From contig DASREM010000028.1 of the NCBI GenBank assembly GCA_035652095.1, positions 1 to 64,000 of the forward strand: a stretch of 64,000 nt of DNA. The letters are read 5' to 3'. The stretch comes from DASREM01 sp035652095. GTDB taxonomy: Bacteria; Acidobacteriota; Terriglobia; Terriglobales; Acidobacteriaceae. The number at the start of each line of letters is the position of its first letter. Within the stretch, counting starts at the first letter, position 1. Below, piece after piece: positions 43,439-53,000 of this stretch. The translations under genes were made by a program, and so were the position numbers. Under the pieces are notes generated by a model that made no database searches, was not told the DNA's origin, and saw only the letters and a program-made list of their open reading frames with translations.

Positions 43439-43458
43439 AATTAACCTAACGGTTAATT
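43439..43458. promoter_or_regulatory. Palindromic site upstream of the first ABC-F gene
   Basis: AATTAACC-TAAC-GGTTAATT, an 8-bp perfect inverted repeat, 62 bases before the ABC-F start codon. The even arms and short centre resemble an operator for a dimeric repressor. No regulator gene is adjacent. Confidence 0.45.
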
Positions 43459-43519
43459 CGAGCTACCCGGCGGGATAGAAGCTACGGACAATTGCCTGCT
43501 GTTAAGCTGAGACAGGGAG

Positions 43520-45322
43520 ATGCTTTCGTTGGCACCGATTATCAACGCGCGGAGAATTGGAAAGGCCTTTGGCGCGAATCCACTGTTCCAAAATGTTTCG
43601 TTCACGGTATCGGAAGGCAGCCGCATCGGCCTGATTGGTCCCAACGGGTCGGGAAAAACCACGTTGCTGCGAATCCTGGGAGCAACCGAGGAGCCAGATT
43701 CGGGCGAGGTGGCGACACGGAAGAGACTTCGTTTGAGCTACGTGGAGCAGGAGTCGAGGTTCGAGCCGGGACGATCGGTGCGGAGAGTGGTTGAAGATGC
43801 CATGGAGCGTGCGTCGGTGTCGGGCGCGGAACGAGGGACACTGCTATCCGAGACCCTGGGGCGAGCCGGGTTCGAAGATTTCGAAGCGGAAGCAGCGAGT
43901 CTTTCCGGCGGATGGCAAAAACGTTTAGCCATTGTTGAGGCGCTAGTGCAGGCGCCGGACGTGCTCTTACTGGATGAGCCCACGAACCACCTGGACCTGG
44001 GTGGAATTGAATGGCTGGAACAGACGCTGTCGCAAGGAGCGTTCGCGAGCGTGGTAGTGAGTCATGACCGGTATTTTCTGGAAAATGTTGCGAACGAAAT
44101 TGCGGAGTTGAATCGGGCCTATCCCGAAGGGCTGTTGCGAAGCGCGGGGAGTTACAGTGACTTCCTGGAGCAGAAAGAGGCATTCCTGCATGCGCAAGCG
44201 AAGCGGCAAGAGGCGCTGGAGAACCTGGTGCACAGGGAGATCGAGTGGCTGCGGCGAGGAGCGAAGGCACGCACCAGGAAATCGAAGGCGCGGATCGGCA
44301 AAGCAAACGAGTTGATGGGAGAGCTGGCGGACTTGAATACGCGGACGCGGACAGCAACAGCGCAGATTGACTTTGCAGCGACCGATCGCAAGACCAAGCG
44401 CCTGTTGGAATTGCAAGGTGTGGGCTATGAGATTGGCGGACGAACGTTGTTTGAGGACATGGAATTCATTCTGACCGCCGGGACGCGGGTCGGCCTGGTA
44501 GGCCCGAACGGGAGCGGAAAGTCTACATTGTTGCGTTTGCTGCGGGGAGAGATATCACCGGGCAGGGGTGAGATCCGACGAGCGGACCGGCTGCGGATCG
44601 TGTACTTCGACCAGAGGCGGGAGTTGGACCCGGAGATCACGCTGCGAAAGGCGCTGGCACCGGAGGGGGACGCAGTGATTTACCAGGACCGGGTGGTTCA
44701 CGTGGCGTCGTGGGCGGCGCGCTTCCTGTTTACCGGCGAGCAACTGAACCAACCGGTGAGCAAGTTGTCGGGCGGCGAGCGGGCGCGGGTCCTAATTGCG
44801 CAGTTGATGTTGCAGCCCGCGGATGTACTGCTGCTGGATGAGCCGACAAATGATCTGGATATACCGACGCTCGACATCCTGGAAGAGAGCCTGCTGGAGT
44901 TTCGGGGTTCGATGGTGCTGGTGACGCATGATCGCTACATGCTGGATCGGGTGTCGAGCGTGGTGCTGGGACTGGATGGAAGAGGCGGTTGGGGGCAGTT
45001 CGCGGACTATTCGCAGTGGGAGGAGTGGCAGGCGGAACGTACGAAGGAGAGAGCTGAGCGGGCGGTGACGCGGAGCGTTTCCGCAGCTCCGGCAAAGAAG
45101 AAGCTCTCGTACCTGGACGAGCGGGAGTACGCGGCCATGGAACAGAGAATCGGCGAGGCCGAAGAGGTGCTGGCTGCGAAGCGGGCGCAGTACGAGGATC
45201 CGGCGATTGCGAGCGATGGCCCGCGTCTTCTGGCAGCGCAGGGCGAAATGGAAGAGGCACAGAGAGAGGTGGACCGGCTTTATGAGCGCTGGGCGGAGTT
45301 GGAGGGGAAGAAAGGGCCGTAG
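43520..45322 (+). CDS. ABC-F ATPase, Uup-like
   Basis: 600 residues. Two ABC domains without membrane segments: Walker A GPNGSGKTT (about 42) and GPNGSGKST (about 331), signatures SLSGGWQKRLA and KLSGGERARVL, and Walker B VLLLDEPTNHLDL and VLLLDEPTNDLDI. A linker with a Lys/Arg-rich helix (LRRGAKARTRKSKARIGKAN) joins the halves, and the C-terminal 80 residues form a coiled coil (MEQRIGEAEEVLAAKRAQYE), as in Uup. ABC-F proteins bind the ribosome E site and rescue stalled translation; Uup is also linked to transposon excision. Starts at ATG 43520, where the SD overlaps; TTG 43529 has better spacing. Role in antibiotic resistance is not indicated. Confidence 0.92.
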   Translation: MLSLAPIINARRIGKAFGANPLFQNVSFTVSEGSRIGLIGPNGSGKTTLLRILGATEEPDSGEVATRKRLRLSYVEQESRFEPGRSVRRVVEDAMERASVSGAERGTLLSETLGRAGFEDFEAEAASLSGGWQKRLAIVEALVQAPDVLLLDEPTNHLDLGGIEWLEQTLSQGAFASVVVSHDRYFLENVANEIAELNRAYPEGLLRSAGSYSDFLEQKEAFLHAQAKRQEALENLVHREIEWLRRGAKARTRKSKARIGKANELMGELADLNTRTRTATAQIDFAATDRKTKRLLELQGVGYEIGGRTLFEDMEFILTAGTRVGLVGPNGSGKSTLLRLLRGEISPGRGEIRRADRLRIVYFDQRRELDPEITLRKALAPEGDAVIYQDRVVHVASWAARFLFTGEQLNQPVSKLSGGERARVLIAQLMLQPADVLLLDEPTNDLDIPTLDILEESLLEFRGSMVLVTHDRYMLDRVSSVVLGLDGRGGWGQFADYSQWEEWQAERTKERAERAVTRSVSAAPAKKKLSYLDEREYAAMEQRIGEAEEVLAAKRAQYEDPAIASDGPRLLAAQGEMEEAQREVDRLYERWAELEGKKGP

Positions 45323-45549
45323 CGGTCCGGTGCGGCTCAGGTGACGCCGGGTTTAGGGAGTGGTTGTGCACGCGAGATCCTTCGCCTGCGGCTCAGGATG
45401 ACGTCCGGGTTGCTAAGGATGACGTCCGGGTTGCTCAAGATGACGTCCGGGTTGCTCAGGATGACGTCAAAGGCCGCGACCATGATATTCTTGATGGAGC
45501 AACTGCGTCCCCGCCTTAGAGCAATTTTTCCCGCAGTTTCCTAGAAAAC
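45323..45549. other. 227-base gap between the two ABC-F genes
   Basis: Contains the second copy of the CACGCGAG...GATGACGTC repeat running into a tandem array, both listed separately. No gene or terminator is clear. Confidence 0.5.
45392..45468 (+). repeat. 21-bp tandem repeat, about 3.7 copies
   Basis: Unit CTCAGGATGACGTCCGGGTTG repeated at 45392, 45413, 45434 and (partial) 45455, with one or two changes per copy. It continues a dispersed repeat also found at 31780-31836, where only one GATGACGTC block is present, so the tandem part is a local expansion. Confidence 0.85.
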
Positions 45550-47178
45550 ATGATTTCAGTCAGTAATGTGTCCATGCGCTACGGCGCTAAAGTTCTGTTC
45601 GACGAAGTATCCACGGTGTTCTCGCCGGGGAAACGCTATGGCCTGACCGGGCCGAATGGCGCGGGCAAGTCAACGTTTATGAAGATCCTGACTGGCGAGC
45701 TTGATGCGCAGAAGGGGACGGTGGTGCGTCCGCGGAAACTTGGGGTGTTGAGCCAGGACCAGTTCGCGTTTGACCGCTACACGGTGCTCTCTACCGTAAT
45801 CATGGGCAACAAGCGTCTGTGGACAGCGATGGAAGAGCGCGATGAGATCTACTCCAAGCTCGAGATGACCGATGCTGACGGGATGAAGCTTGGCGAACTG
45901 GAAGGGATCGTCGGAGAAGAAGACGGCTACACGGCAGAGACGGATGCGGCGATTCTTCTGCAAGGGCTGGACATCCCCGACGAGTTGCACCAGCGGAAGA
46001 TGGGTGAGTTACAGGGCGGCCAGAAGGTGCGGGTACTGCTGGCGCAGGCGCTGTTTGGGCATCCACAGGCGCTGTTGCTGGACGAGCCGACGAACCATCT
46101 TGACCTGGATTCGATTCATTGGCTGGAGAATTTCCTAAGGAGTTACGACGGGGTGCTGATCGTGATTTCGCACGACCGGCATTTCCTGAACGGGGTGTGC
46201 ACGCACATCGCCGACATTGATTACGAAACCATCATCACGTATACGGGCGGGTATGACGACATGGTAGTGGCGAAGACACAAATCCGCTCGCAGATTGAAT
46301 CGCAGAATGCGCAGCGGGAGAAGAAGATTGCGCAGTTGAACGAATTCATCGCGCGGTTCGCGGCGGGAACACGCTCGAGCCAAGTGCAATCGCGGCGCAA
46401 GGAAGTGGAGCGGTTGCAGGTGACGGAACTGGCGAAATCCAACATTCAGCGTCCGTTCCTGAAGTTCGAGCAGAAGCGACCTTCGGGAAAACATATTCTG
46501 GAATTGGAGCACGTGGAGAAGTCGTACGGCGGGACGGCAGTGATCAGGGACTTCACGGCGAGTGTTTTGCGCGGCGAAAAGATCGCCTTGATTGGACGGA
46601 ACGGGGCGGGGAAGACGACATTGCTGAATGCGCTGCTGGCGAATTCGCCGACGACTCCGGAAGCCGAGTTGCGCCAGACCAGCGGGTACGATGGAGAGTT
46701 TCTCAGCTCGGGCAAGGTGATCTGGGGGCACGAGGCGTCGGTCGGATATTTCGCGCAGGACCACCGCTCGCTGATACAACCGGGGATGACGGTATTTGAG
46801 TGGCTGCACCAGTGGAATCCGGCGGCGGTGCAGGAAGAAATCCGCGGGCTGCTGGGGCAGATGCTGTTTCCGCGCGATGACGCGAACAAGAAGACGGACG
46901 TGCTGTCGGGCGGCGAGGCGGCGCGATTGCTATTCTGCAAATTGATGTTGCAAAAGCCGAACGTGCTGGTGCTGGATGAGCCAACAAACCACCTCGACCT
47001 GGAATCGATCAACGCGTTGAATATCGCGCTGCAGCGATATCAGGGCACGGTGCTTCTGGTAACGCACGACGAAGATCTAATTGATGAAGTGGCGACCCGC
47101 ATCTGGCACCTGGAGACGAACCGGCCAGTGCAGGATTTCAAAGGCGTTTACGAGGAATATCAAGCGGCTGTAGTTTAG
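45550..47178 (+). CDS. ABC-F ATPase, YbiT-like
   Basis: 542 residues, a duplicated ABC protein with no membrane part. First half: GPNGAGKST, signature ELQGGQKVRVLLAQALF (Leu-Gln in place of Leu-Ser), Walker B ALLLDEPTNHLDLDS and SHDRHFLN. Second half: GRNGAGKTT, VLSGGEAARLLFCKLMLQ and VLDEPTNHLDLES. The inter-domain linker has the P-site tRNA-interaction-like stretch QLNEFIARFAAGTRSSQVQS. This arrangement and length match the YbiT subfamily of translation factors. It stands apart from the Uup-like gene by 227 bases and ends with its own terminator. Confidence 0.92.
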   Translation: MISVSNVSMRYGAKVLFDEVSTVFSPGKRYGLTGPNGAGKSTFMKILTGELDAQKGTVVRPRKLGVLSQDQFAFDRYTVLSTVIMGNKRLWTAMEERDEIYSKLEMTDADGMKLGELEGIVGEEDGYTAETDAAILLQGLDIPDELHQRKMGELQGGQKVRVLLAQALFGHPQALLLDEPTNHLDLDSIHWLENFLRSYDGVLIVISHDRHFLNGVCTHIADIDYETIITYTGGYDDMVVAKTQIRSQIESQNAQREKKIAQLNEFIARFAAGTRSSQVQSRRKEVERLQVTELAKSNIQRPFLKFEQKRPSGKHILELEHVEKSYGGTAVIRDFTASVLRGEKIALIGRNGAGKTTLLNALLANSPTTPEAELRQTSGYDGEFLSSGKVIWGHEASVGYFAQDHRSLIQPGMTVFEWLHQWNPAAVQEEIRGLLGQMLFPRDDANKKTDVLSGGEAARLLFCKLMLQKPNVLVLDEPTNHLDLESINALNIALQRYQGTVLLVTHDEDLIDEVATRIWHLETNRPVQDFKGVYEEYQAAVV

Positions 47179-47179
47179 G

Positions 47180-47206
47180 CGGGAGTTGCCTCCCGTTTTC
47201 TTCTCA
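47180..47206 (+). terminator. Intrinsic terminator of the YbiT-like gene
   Basis: Stem CGGGAG / CTCCCG with loop TTGC (47180-47195) followed by TTTTCTTCTC. It begins right after the stop codon. Confidence 0.88.
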
Positions 47207-47416
47207 TTGCAGTCCCACGCGAAACCGGCGCTGCTGTAAGTCGGCAGCTTGGGATTTTCGTCCGGTTTTGCGTGTCCCTTCCTTGCGGTACCGCATCTCA
47301 ATCAGTCTCGGGCCGGTTCGCGGACTCGGCAAGTATCGTCGAGATAAAGATACTTGCAGCTCGCGATCTGCTGAGCGGGGCGGAACTTTCAAGCAATTAT
47401 TTTATGGAGGGAAAAC
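47207..47416. other. Promoter-side gap before the PfpI-like gene
   Basis: 210 bases with no gene. The AT-rich end (about 47390-47410) holds the ribosome site GGAGGG of the next gene. No consensus promoter was identified. Confidence 0.4.
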
Positions 47417-47980
47417 ATGTCAGATATTAAGGGATTGAGAGTGGCCATTCTGATCACGGATGGTTTTGAGCAGGTGGAGATGACACAGCCCAGGCAGGCC
47501 CTGGATGAAGCTGGAGCGAAGACCAGCGTGGTTTCTCCGAAAGATGGAAAGGTCCGAGGATGGAACCTGAAGGAATGGGGCGAGACGTTTCCCGTGGATG
47601 TTCCGCTGAAGCAGGCGAATCCGGAAGAGTTTGACGCTTTGCATTTGCCGGGCGGAGTGATGAATCCGGACCATTTGCGCATGAGCCCGGAGGCGGTGAA
47701 GTTTGCGAAGGCATTTTTCGATGCCGGCAAGCCAGTGTCGGTGATCTGCCACGGTCCGTGGATGGTGATTGAAGCCGGTCATGCGAAAGGGAGGAGGATC
47801 GCATCGTGGCCATCTCTAAAGACTGACTTGCGAAATGCAGGAGCGGAGTGGGTGGACGAGGCGGCAGTGACCGATGGCAACATGGTTTCCAGTCGCAATC
47901 CGGACGACATCCCGGCGTTTAACAAGGCGATGATTGAGCTCTTCAGCCGGGCAAAGGGGCAAGTGAAAAAGGCGGCGTAA
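47417..47980 (+). CDS. DJ-1/PfpI family protein (general stress, deglycase/protease-like)
   Basis: 187 residues, ATG with GGAGGG six bases upstream. Class I glutamine-amidotransferase-like fold: VAILITDGFEQVEMTQPRQA with the conserved acidic residue, ALHLPGGVMNPDHLRMSPEA, and the nucleophile elbow VICHGPWMVIEAG (Cys about 112, then His). TDGNMVSSRNPDDIPAFNKA closes the domain. This is the PfpI/YhbO/YraA branch, linked to stress survival and reported to have protease or protein deglycase activity. It is a single gene with its own terminator. The exact in vivo reaction is debated for the family. Confidence 0.92.
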   Translation: MSDIKGLRVAILITDGFEQVEMTQPRQALDEAGAKTSVVSPKDGKVRGWNLKEWGETFPVDVPLKQANPEEFDALHLPGGVMNPDHLRMSPEAVKFAKAFFDAGKPVSVICHGPWMVIEAGHAKGRRIASWPSLKTDLRNAGAEWVDEAAVTDGNMVSSRNPDDIPAFNKAMIELFSRAKGQVKKAA

Positions 47981-48005
47981 GTTTGACAACAAAGACGTGG
48001 TATTC

Positions 48006-48041
48006 AGTGGCAATCTCGAATGGGATTGCCACTTGCTTTTT
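48006..48041 (+). terminator. Intrinsic terminator of the PfpI-like gene
   Basis: Perfect 10-bp stem AGTGGCAATC / GATTGCCACT (48006-48015, 48024-48033) followed by TGCTTTTT, 26 bases after the stop codon. Confidence 0.88.
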
Positions 48042-48166
48042 GGGGGCGGGTTGGAGGGCAAGGTTGGATATCGGGGCTATGATGATTGTTACGTGGGTCA
48101 GTGCACAGGGCTTAGGCCTTTTGTGCCGCGTAACAAGCCCCGGGGCAAGAGCGATGGCTGCATTCT

Positions 48167-48508
48167 ATGCATGAACTATCCATTGCGATGAACATCGTGG
48201 AGGTCGCGAGCGAAGAGGCGGAAAAACGCGGGGTAACGGTCGCGGCGGTCCATCTGAAGCTGGGCATGCTCTCCGGAGTTGTAAAGGATGCACTACTCTC
48301 GGGTTACGAGATGGCGAGCTGCGATACGCCACTGGCCGGTTCGAAGCTGGTCATCGAAGAGGCGCCGGTCGTGGTGTTCTGCTCGAAGTGCGACGCGGAA
48401 AAGACGCTGGCGTCCATGCAATGGTTTTGCTGTCCCGAGTGCGGCACGCCGACGGCAGAGGTGCGGCGAGGGAGGGAGATCGAGGTCACGGCGCTGGAGG
48501 TTCGATAG
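48167..48508 (+). CDS. hypA: Hydrogenase/urease nickel metallochaperone HypA
   Basis: 113 residues, a normal HypA length. It begins MHELSIAMNIVEVASEEAEK, where His2 and the free N-terminus bind nickel. Then VAAVHLKLGMLSGVVKDALL and the zinc site with FCSKC and CCPEC. HypA hands nickel to HypB for [NiFe]-hydrogenase maturation. No hypB, hypC-F or hydrogenase structural gene is in the window, so it is a lone copy or lies apart from its cluster. No clear ribosome site precedes the start. It is convergent with the next gene, 13 bases apart. Confidence 0.94.
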   Translation: MHELSIAMNIVEVASEEAEKRGVTVAAVHLKLGMLSGVVKDALLSGYEMASCDTPLAGSKLVIEEAPVVVFCSKCDAEKTLASMQWFCCPECGTPTAEVRRGREIEVTALEVR

Positions 48509-48521
48509 AGGGAAGGCGAGG

Positions 48522-49190
48522 TTAGTTCTCCTTCGGCGTAAACACCAGGAAGTAATCCATCTTATCGTCTTTCACGAAATCGTATTGGCCGAGGAGGCGA
48601 TAGCCGGCCTGGTCGGCTTCGTGGATGACCACGTCGCTGGCGACTCCGTGATCTTCGCCATTGCCGCTGCGATCAATGACTCCTACCTTGGCGCCGGGAT
48701 TCAGCGACGCGCGCAAGTTTCGCAGCAGGGCTACCGGTTCAGCAACTTCGTGGTAAGTCTTCAGGAGTAAAGCCGAGTCGATGGCGTGAGGCGGGAGCGA
48801 AGGATCGTCGGGCTTGCCGAGAATGGTTTTGATGTTGCGGAGGCGCTCTTTCCGGGCGCGGTTCTCGATGTAAGTGATGGCCTGGGGATTGATGTCAACG
48901 GCGTAGACTGTGCCGGAGCCGGTGACGCGGCGGGCGGCGCGCACGGTGAACCATCCGGAGCCGGCACCGATGTCGGCGACGTTCTTTCCAGGACCGAGGC
49001 CAAGGGTGTCCATGACGCGGTCAATCTGAAGCCGCTGGTCGCGTCCGGGAGAATCGAAAACAGACAGGTCGCCGGTGTAAGGGTCGCTGGTCTTGCGCGT
49101 GGGCTGGGGAGTGTGCGCCTGGAAGGCGAGGACTCCGGCAATGCAGAGGGTCAGCAGGAACAGCGTGGAGATGTTGCGCAGGGAGTGCAT
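48522..49190 (-). CDS. Exported SAM-dependent methyltransferase-like protein
   Basis: 222 residues from ATG 49190 (GAGG five bases upstream). Residues 1-23 are a Sec signal peptide (SLRNISTLFLLTLCIAGVLA); an upstream extension of the frame overlaps nei and is not real. Then a Rossmann methyltransferase: VADIGAGSGWFTVRAARRV (motif I), VYAVDINPQAITYIENRA, and IDSALLLKTYHEVAEPVALL. Proteins of this kind with a signal peptide are frequent in Acidobacteria and Planctomycetes. Since SAM is cytosolic, a periplasmic methyltransferase would need an unusual substrate or another cofactor. It is downstream of the nei-lhr genes on the same strand (22 bases). Confidence 0.87.
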   Translation of the reverse strand: MHSLRNISTLFLLTLCIAGVLAFQAHTPQPTRKTSDPYTGDLSVFDSPGRDQRLQIDRVMDTLGLGPGKNVADIGAGSGWFTVRAARRVTGSGTVYAVDINPQAITYIENRARKERLRNIKTILGKPDDPSLPPHAIDSALLLKTYHEVAEPVALLRNLRASLNPGAKVGVIDRSGNGEDHGVASDVVIHEADQAGYRLLGQYDFVKDDKMDYFLVFTPKEN

Positions 49191-49212
49191 CTCGGCCTCA
49201 AGTAAACATAGA

Positions 49213-50070
49213 CTAAAAATCCAGGGATTGGTTACCAGTTGCGGGGCGCTGGCATTCGGGACACCAGAAGGTGACGCGGGCGTCCGGGCCCTGCTTGCGG
49301 ACCTGAATCGGGGTTCCGCAACGGCGGCATGGTTGCGCGGCGCGCTTGTATACCCAGAGGCGCTGGGATGGATCGGCGCGGCGGGTGGTACGGCGGAAGC
49401 CGCTGTAGGTGACGATCTGGTCTCCGGATTGATCGGTGACATTGGCGAGCATGAATTTGCGCGCGTTCGCGATAAGGGCATCGAGTTGCGAGTCGGTCAG
49501 AGCTGCCACGCGAGTGAATGGATTGACGCGTGCAGCGAAGCAGACTTCGGATTTATAGACGTTGCCCATCCCGGCGACGACGGACTGAGTAAGCAGGGCG
49601 ACACCGATTTCCAGATCGGGTCGGGCCCGGAGAGAACCCCGCGCTTCGCGTTCGTCGAAGTCGTGGGTGAGGAGATCGTGCCCAAGCTGGTTGAAGCCTC
49701 CGCGGCGTGCGAGGCTCGCAGCATCGTGAAACTCGGCAACCGGGACACGAAAGGCGACGGCGAGGATGTCGGCGGTTGCGATCAGGATGCGCATGTCTGG
49801 CCTTGGGCGGCGCCACGGTTCTCCGGGCCGGTAGATATGCCAACTGCCGCTCATAAGCATGTGGGTCAGCAGGATCAGATCACCGGAGAAATGCATGAGC
49901 AGCCACTTTCCACGGGAGGCGACTTCGGTGATGGTGCGACCGGCGATGGGAGTGTCGTGATCAGTGCGCGAGAGCTGTGGAAGAACAGTTTCGAAGCGAG
50001 TGACTTGACGTCCAGCCAGGGCGCGATGGAGGGTGCGCGCAGCGCGGAAGATGGTATCTCCTTCGGGCAT
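49213..50070 (-). CDS. nei: Formamidopyrimidine/endonuclease VIII-type DNA glycosylase (Nei)
   Basis: 285 residues from ATG 50070, one base after the lhr stop. The mature N-terminus is PEGDTIFRAARTL: Pro2 is the Schiff-base nucleophile and Glu3 the acid/base, both conserved. Then HMLMSGSWHIYRPGE, the helix-two-turn-helix region VVAGMGNVYKSEVCF with the DNA-binding Lys, and the C-terminal zinc finger CRRCGTPIQV...FWCPECQ. It removes oxidised pyrimidines and cuts at abasic sites. A lhr-nei gene pair is known in other bacteria and points to shared roles in DNA repair. Confidence 0.94.
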   Translation of the reverse strand: MPEGDTIFRAARTLHRALAGRQVTRFETVLPQLSRTDHDTPIAGRTITEVASRGKWLLMHFSGDLILLTHMLMSGSWHIYRPGEPWRRPRPDMRILIATADILAVAFRVPVAEFHDAASLARRGGFNQLGHDLLTHDFDEREARGSLRARPDLEIGVALLTQSVVAGMGNVYKSEVCFAARVNPFTRVAALTDSQLDALIANARKFMLANVTDQSGDQIVTYSGFRRTTRRADPSQRLWVYKRAAQPCRRCGTPIQVRKQGPDARVTFWCPECQRPATGNQSLDF

Positions 50071-50071
50071 G

Positions 50072-53000
50072 TCAGGAAGATCCGCTCGATTCCTGCTCGA
50101 CTTCTTCTTCGTCGGGCTGAGCTGGGGCCACGGCGGGAGCGACGCGGCGCATGTGGAATCCCAGGGCGGTATTAACGAAGCCGGCGTCTTCGAGGAAGCG
50201 AGCAAGGAAATGATCCTTGGTCGGCTGATCGTTGATGGTGGCAATGAGCAGGCCTTGCTTGCGACCCTGGCGGCGGATCGCGAGATCGGCCAGGCGCGCC
50301 GCGACTTGGCGGGCGAATTGAGTGCGTTCGGGTTCGTTCTCAGGAAGGAAAACCCGGATCGCGGGATTGCGGCGACGGAGGTACGCGGCAAGTTGTCCAT
50401 TCACCAGGATCACGCCGGCTCCGGCAGCGCGGGCCAGCGACTGCAGGGCGTTCGGGTCGGCAGAATTCTCCTCGATGCGAGGCCAGGGAAGAAGCGCTCC
50501 ATAAGGGTTCGCGGGATCGGAAGCGGACAGGTATACGGACTCCGGGGACTCAGGGTTGGCGCGAAAGCCACGAAGCATGTCGACGGCGGCAGGCATTGCG
50601 AATTGCGCGGCGCCCATTCCGGCGACGAACATGCCACGACGCACCCAGCCGGCATCCTCCATCTTCTTAAGAGCGGGATAGAGGGTGGAATAACCACCGG
50701 GGATATTCTCAGTCGCGGCAGTCTCGCGCATGACAATGCCGTTGCGGACGAGCAACTGCTGGGCAAGGTTTGCGGACCACTCGGTGGGAGTGAGTTCCGA
50801 ACTCAGGCGCTGGCGAAGCAGAGACCAGCGGCCCTGAGCGGGGGTATGGTCGCCAGAGCGGGCGCGCAGGCGGCGCAGGAACTCGACGGAACCGGGCTGG
50901 CCATCGGCGCTTGCGGCCCGATTACGCTTGTCGAGCGGCCGAGTCAGGTTGCGGATGGGATGCAGGGTGTCATTGGTGACGATGCCGTTCCAGACCAGTT
51001 CCCATAGAGCTTCGAGGGTATCGCCGGGAAATCCGCCGCAGGCGGCGTGGAGAGCGGCGAAAAACGACGCTCCCTGGCGGTTGAGCACTTCGACGATCTT
51101 CTGAGCTCGTTCTGAAAGCAGGGTTTCGGACCTCAGATTTTGGGGCGGCAAGAGCAGAGGCAACGATTCAGTCAAGTAGAGGGCGATGCGGCCGTCGCGG
51201 TCCCCGATTTTCTCCAGCCCGACCCAGACTACTTCACCGGCTGCCATTAAGGTGTCGAGATCGCTGGACTGGTAGTTGGCGATACGGGCGGGCAAGATTT
51301 CACGTTCGAGGTCGGAAGCGAGCAGGGCGGCGCCTTGCAGGTTTTCGATGGCGTCGAGAAGGGCGTCTGCGCCACGACGGGGGACCGCGACTCCATGCCA
51401 GCGGGTGAGAAAGCGCGCGAACGTGCCGAGTTCAACAGGCTCGACCTCACGGCGCAGGCGGGCCAGAGTTTTGCGGCGGACCTGGCGCAGAACTTCCGGA
51501 TCGCACCATTCGCGATGACGACCATCGGGACGGAATTCGCCTTCAAGGAGCTTGCCATCGTGGTGAAGGCGCGTGAGAAGCGGTTCGACGGTGTGCTCGG
51601 ACACTCCAAAGCGAGTTGCGATTTGCGGAGTTGTGAACGGGCCGTGGGTGCGGGCAAAACGACGAAGCAGGCTGAGCAGCGGATCCGCTACGGGCTCGAG
51701 AAAGACTCCGGCAATTCCCGGCGGGAGCGGAATGCCGATTGCGTCGCGGTAGCGAGCTGCGTCTTCGACGGCAATATAGCGGGACTCATTAGCAATCTGG
51801 ACGCGGATGGCGCGGCGAGAATCGACTAACTGCTGGATGGAACCCTGCGCAGCGTCGGTGCTGCGAGCGGCAATTTCTGGTTCCGACAAATCGCCGAGGC
51901 GCAATAGCAGGTCGTGAACGGCATCGGCGTGGCGGGCCTGGTAATCGGGATCGAGGGACTGCAAATGGGATTCGACTTCATCCAGAGCCGCTTTATCAAG
52001 GAGTTCGCGGAAGTCGGTGGTGCCCAGGAGTTCTTCGAGTTGGGATTGGTCGATGGAGAGGGCCTGGGCGCGACGCTCGGCGAGCGGCGCGTCGCCTTCG
52101 TAAATGTAATTCGCGATATAGGAGAAGAGCAGGGCGGAAGCAAAAGGGGAAGGTTTGACGGAATCGACGGTGGAGACGCGAATCTCGCCATGCTGAATCT
52201 GTTTAAGGATGACGGCGGCAGCGGGGATATCGAAAACATCGCGAATGCACTCGCGATAGGTTTCAAGCAGGATCGGAAACGAGGAGTAGCGCGACGCGAC
52301 ATTGAGCAGATCGGCGGCGCGACGACGCTGCTGCCATAGCGGAGCGCGAACACCGGGACGACGCTTGGGAAGCAAGAGAGCGCGCGCGGCGGCTTCGCGA
52401 AACTTCGCGGCAAACATGGAAGTGCTGCCCAATTGATGCAGAACCAAGCGCTTCAGTTCGGCCGGAGAAGGGACGAGGAGTTCGGCATCGAGCAAGTCTT
52501 CGTTCTCCGGGAGGCGCAGAACGAATCCATCGTCGGACCACATGGATTCGGCTTCGATGCCGCGCTCTGCGCGGAGCTTGGCGGTTACGGCCATGCACCA
52601 GGGCGCGTGCACCGGGGTGCCGAAGGGAGTCAGGACGCAGATCCGCCAATCGCCGAGTTCGTCGCGGCAGCGCTCGATGACGATGTCCTGGTCGCTGGGG
52701 ATGCGAACGGTCGCCCTGGATTGTTCTTCGAGGTAGCGCAAGAGGTTCTCGGCCGCATTTGCATCCAGGCTGTGATCCTCGACTAACCTGGTGAAGGCCA
52801 CCGGGCGCGGAAGGAGGGCGAGTTCACGTTGCATGGCGCCGATTTTGCGTCCGAACTCGGAAGGGCGGCCGGCGGTGTCGCCGTGCCAGAACGGCATTTT
52901 GCCGGGTTCGCCGGGAGCAGGCGAGACGGTCACGCGATCGTGCGTAATCTCTTCAATCCTCCAGGTGCTGGCGCCAAGGATGATGGTGTCTCCGGCGCGG

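Noticed and set aside
45392..45468. CRISPR or coding repeat
   Set aside because: Head-to-tail 21-bp units with no spacers.
49093..51007. Plus-strand frames over nei and lhr
   Set aside because: Shadow frames; the minus strand carries conserved Nei and Lhr motifs throughout.
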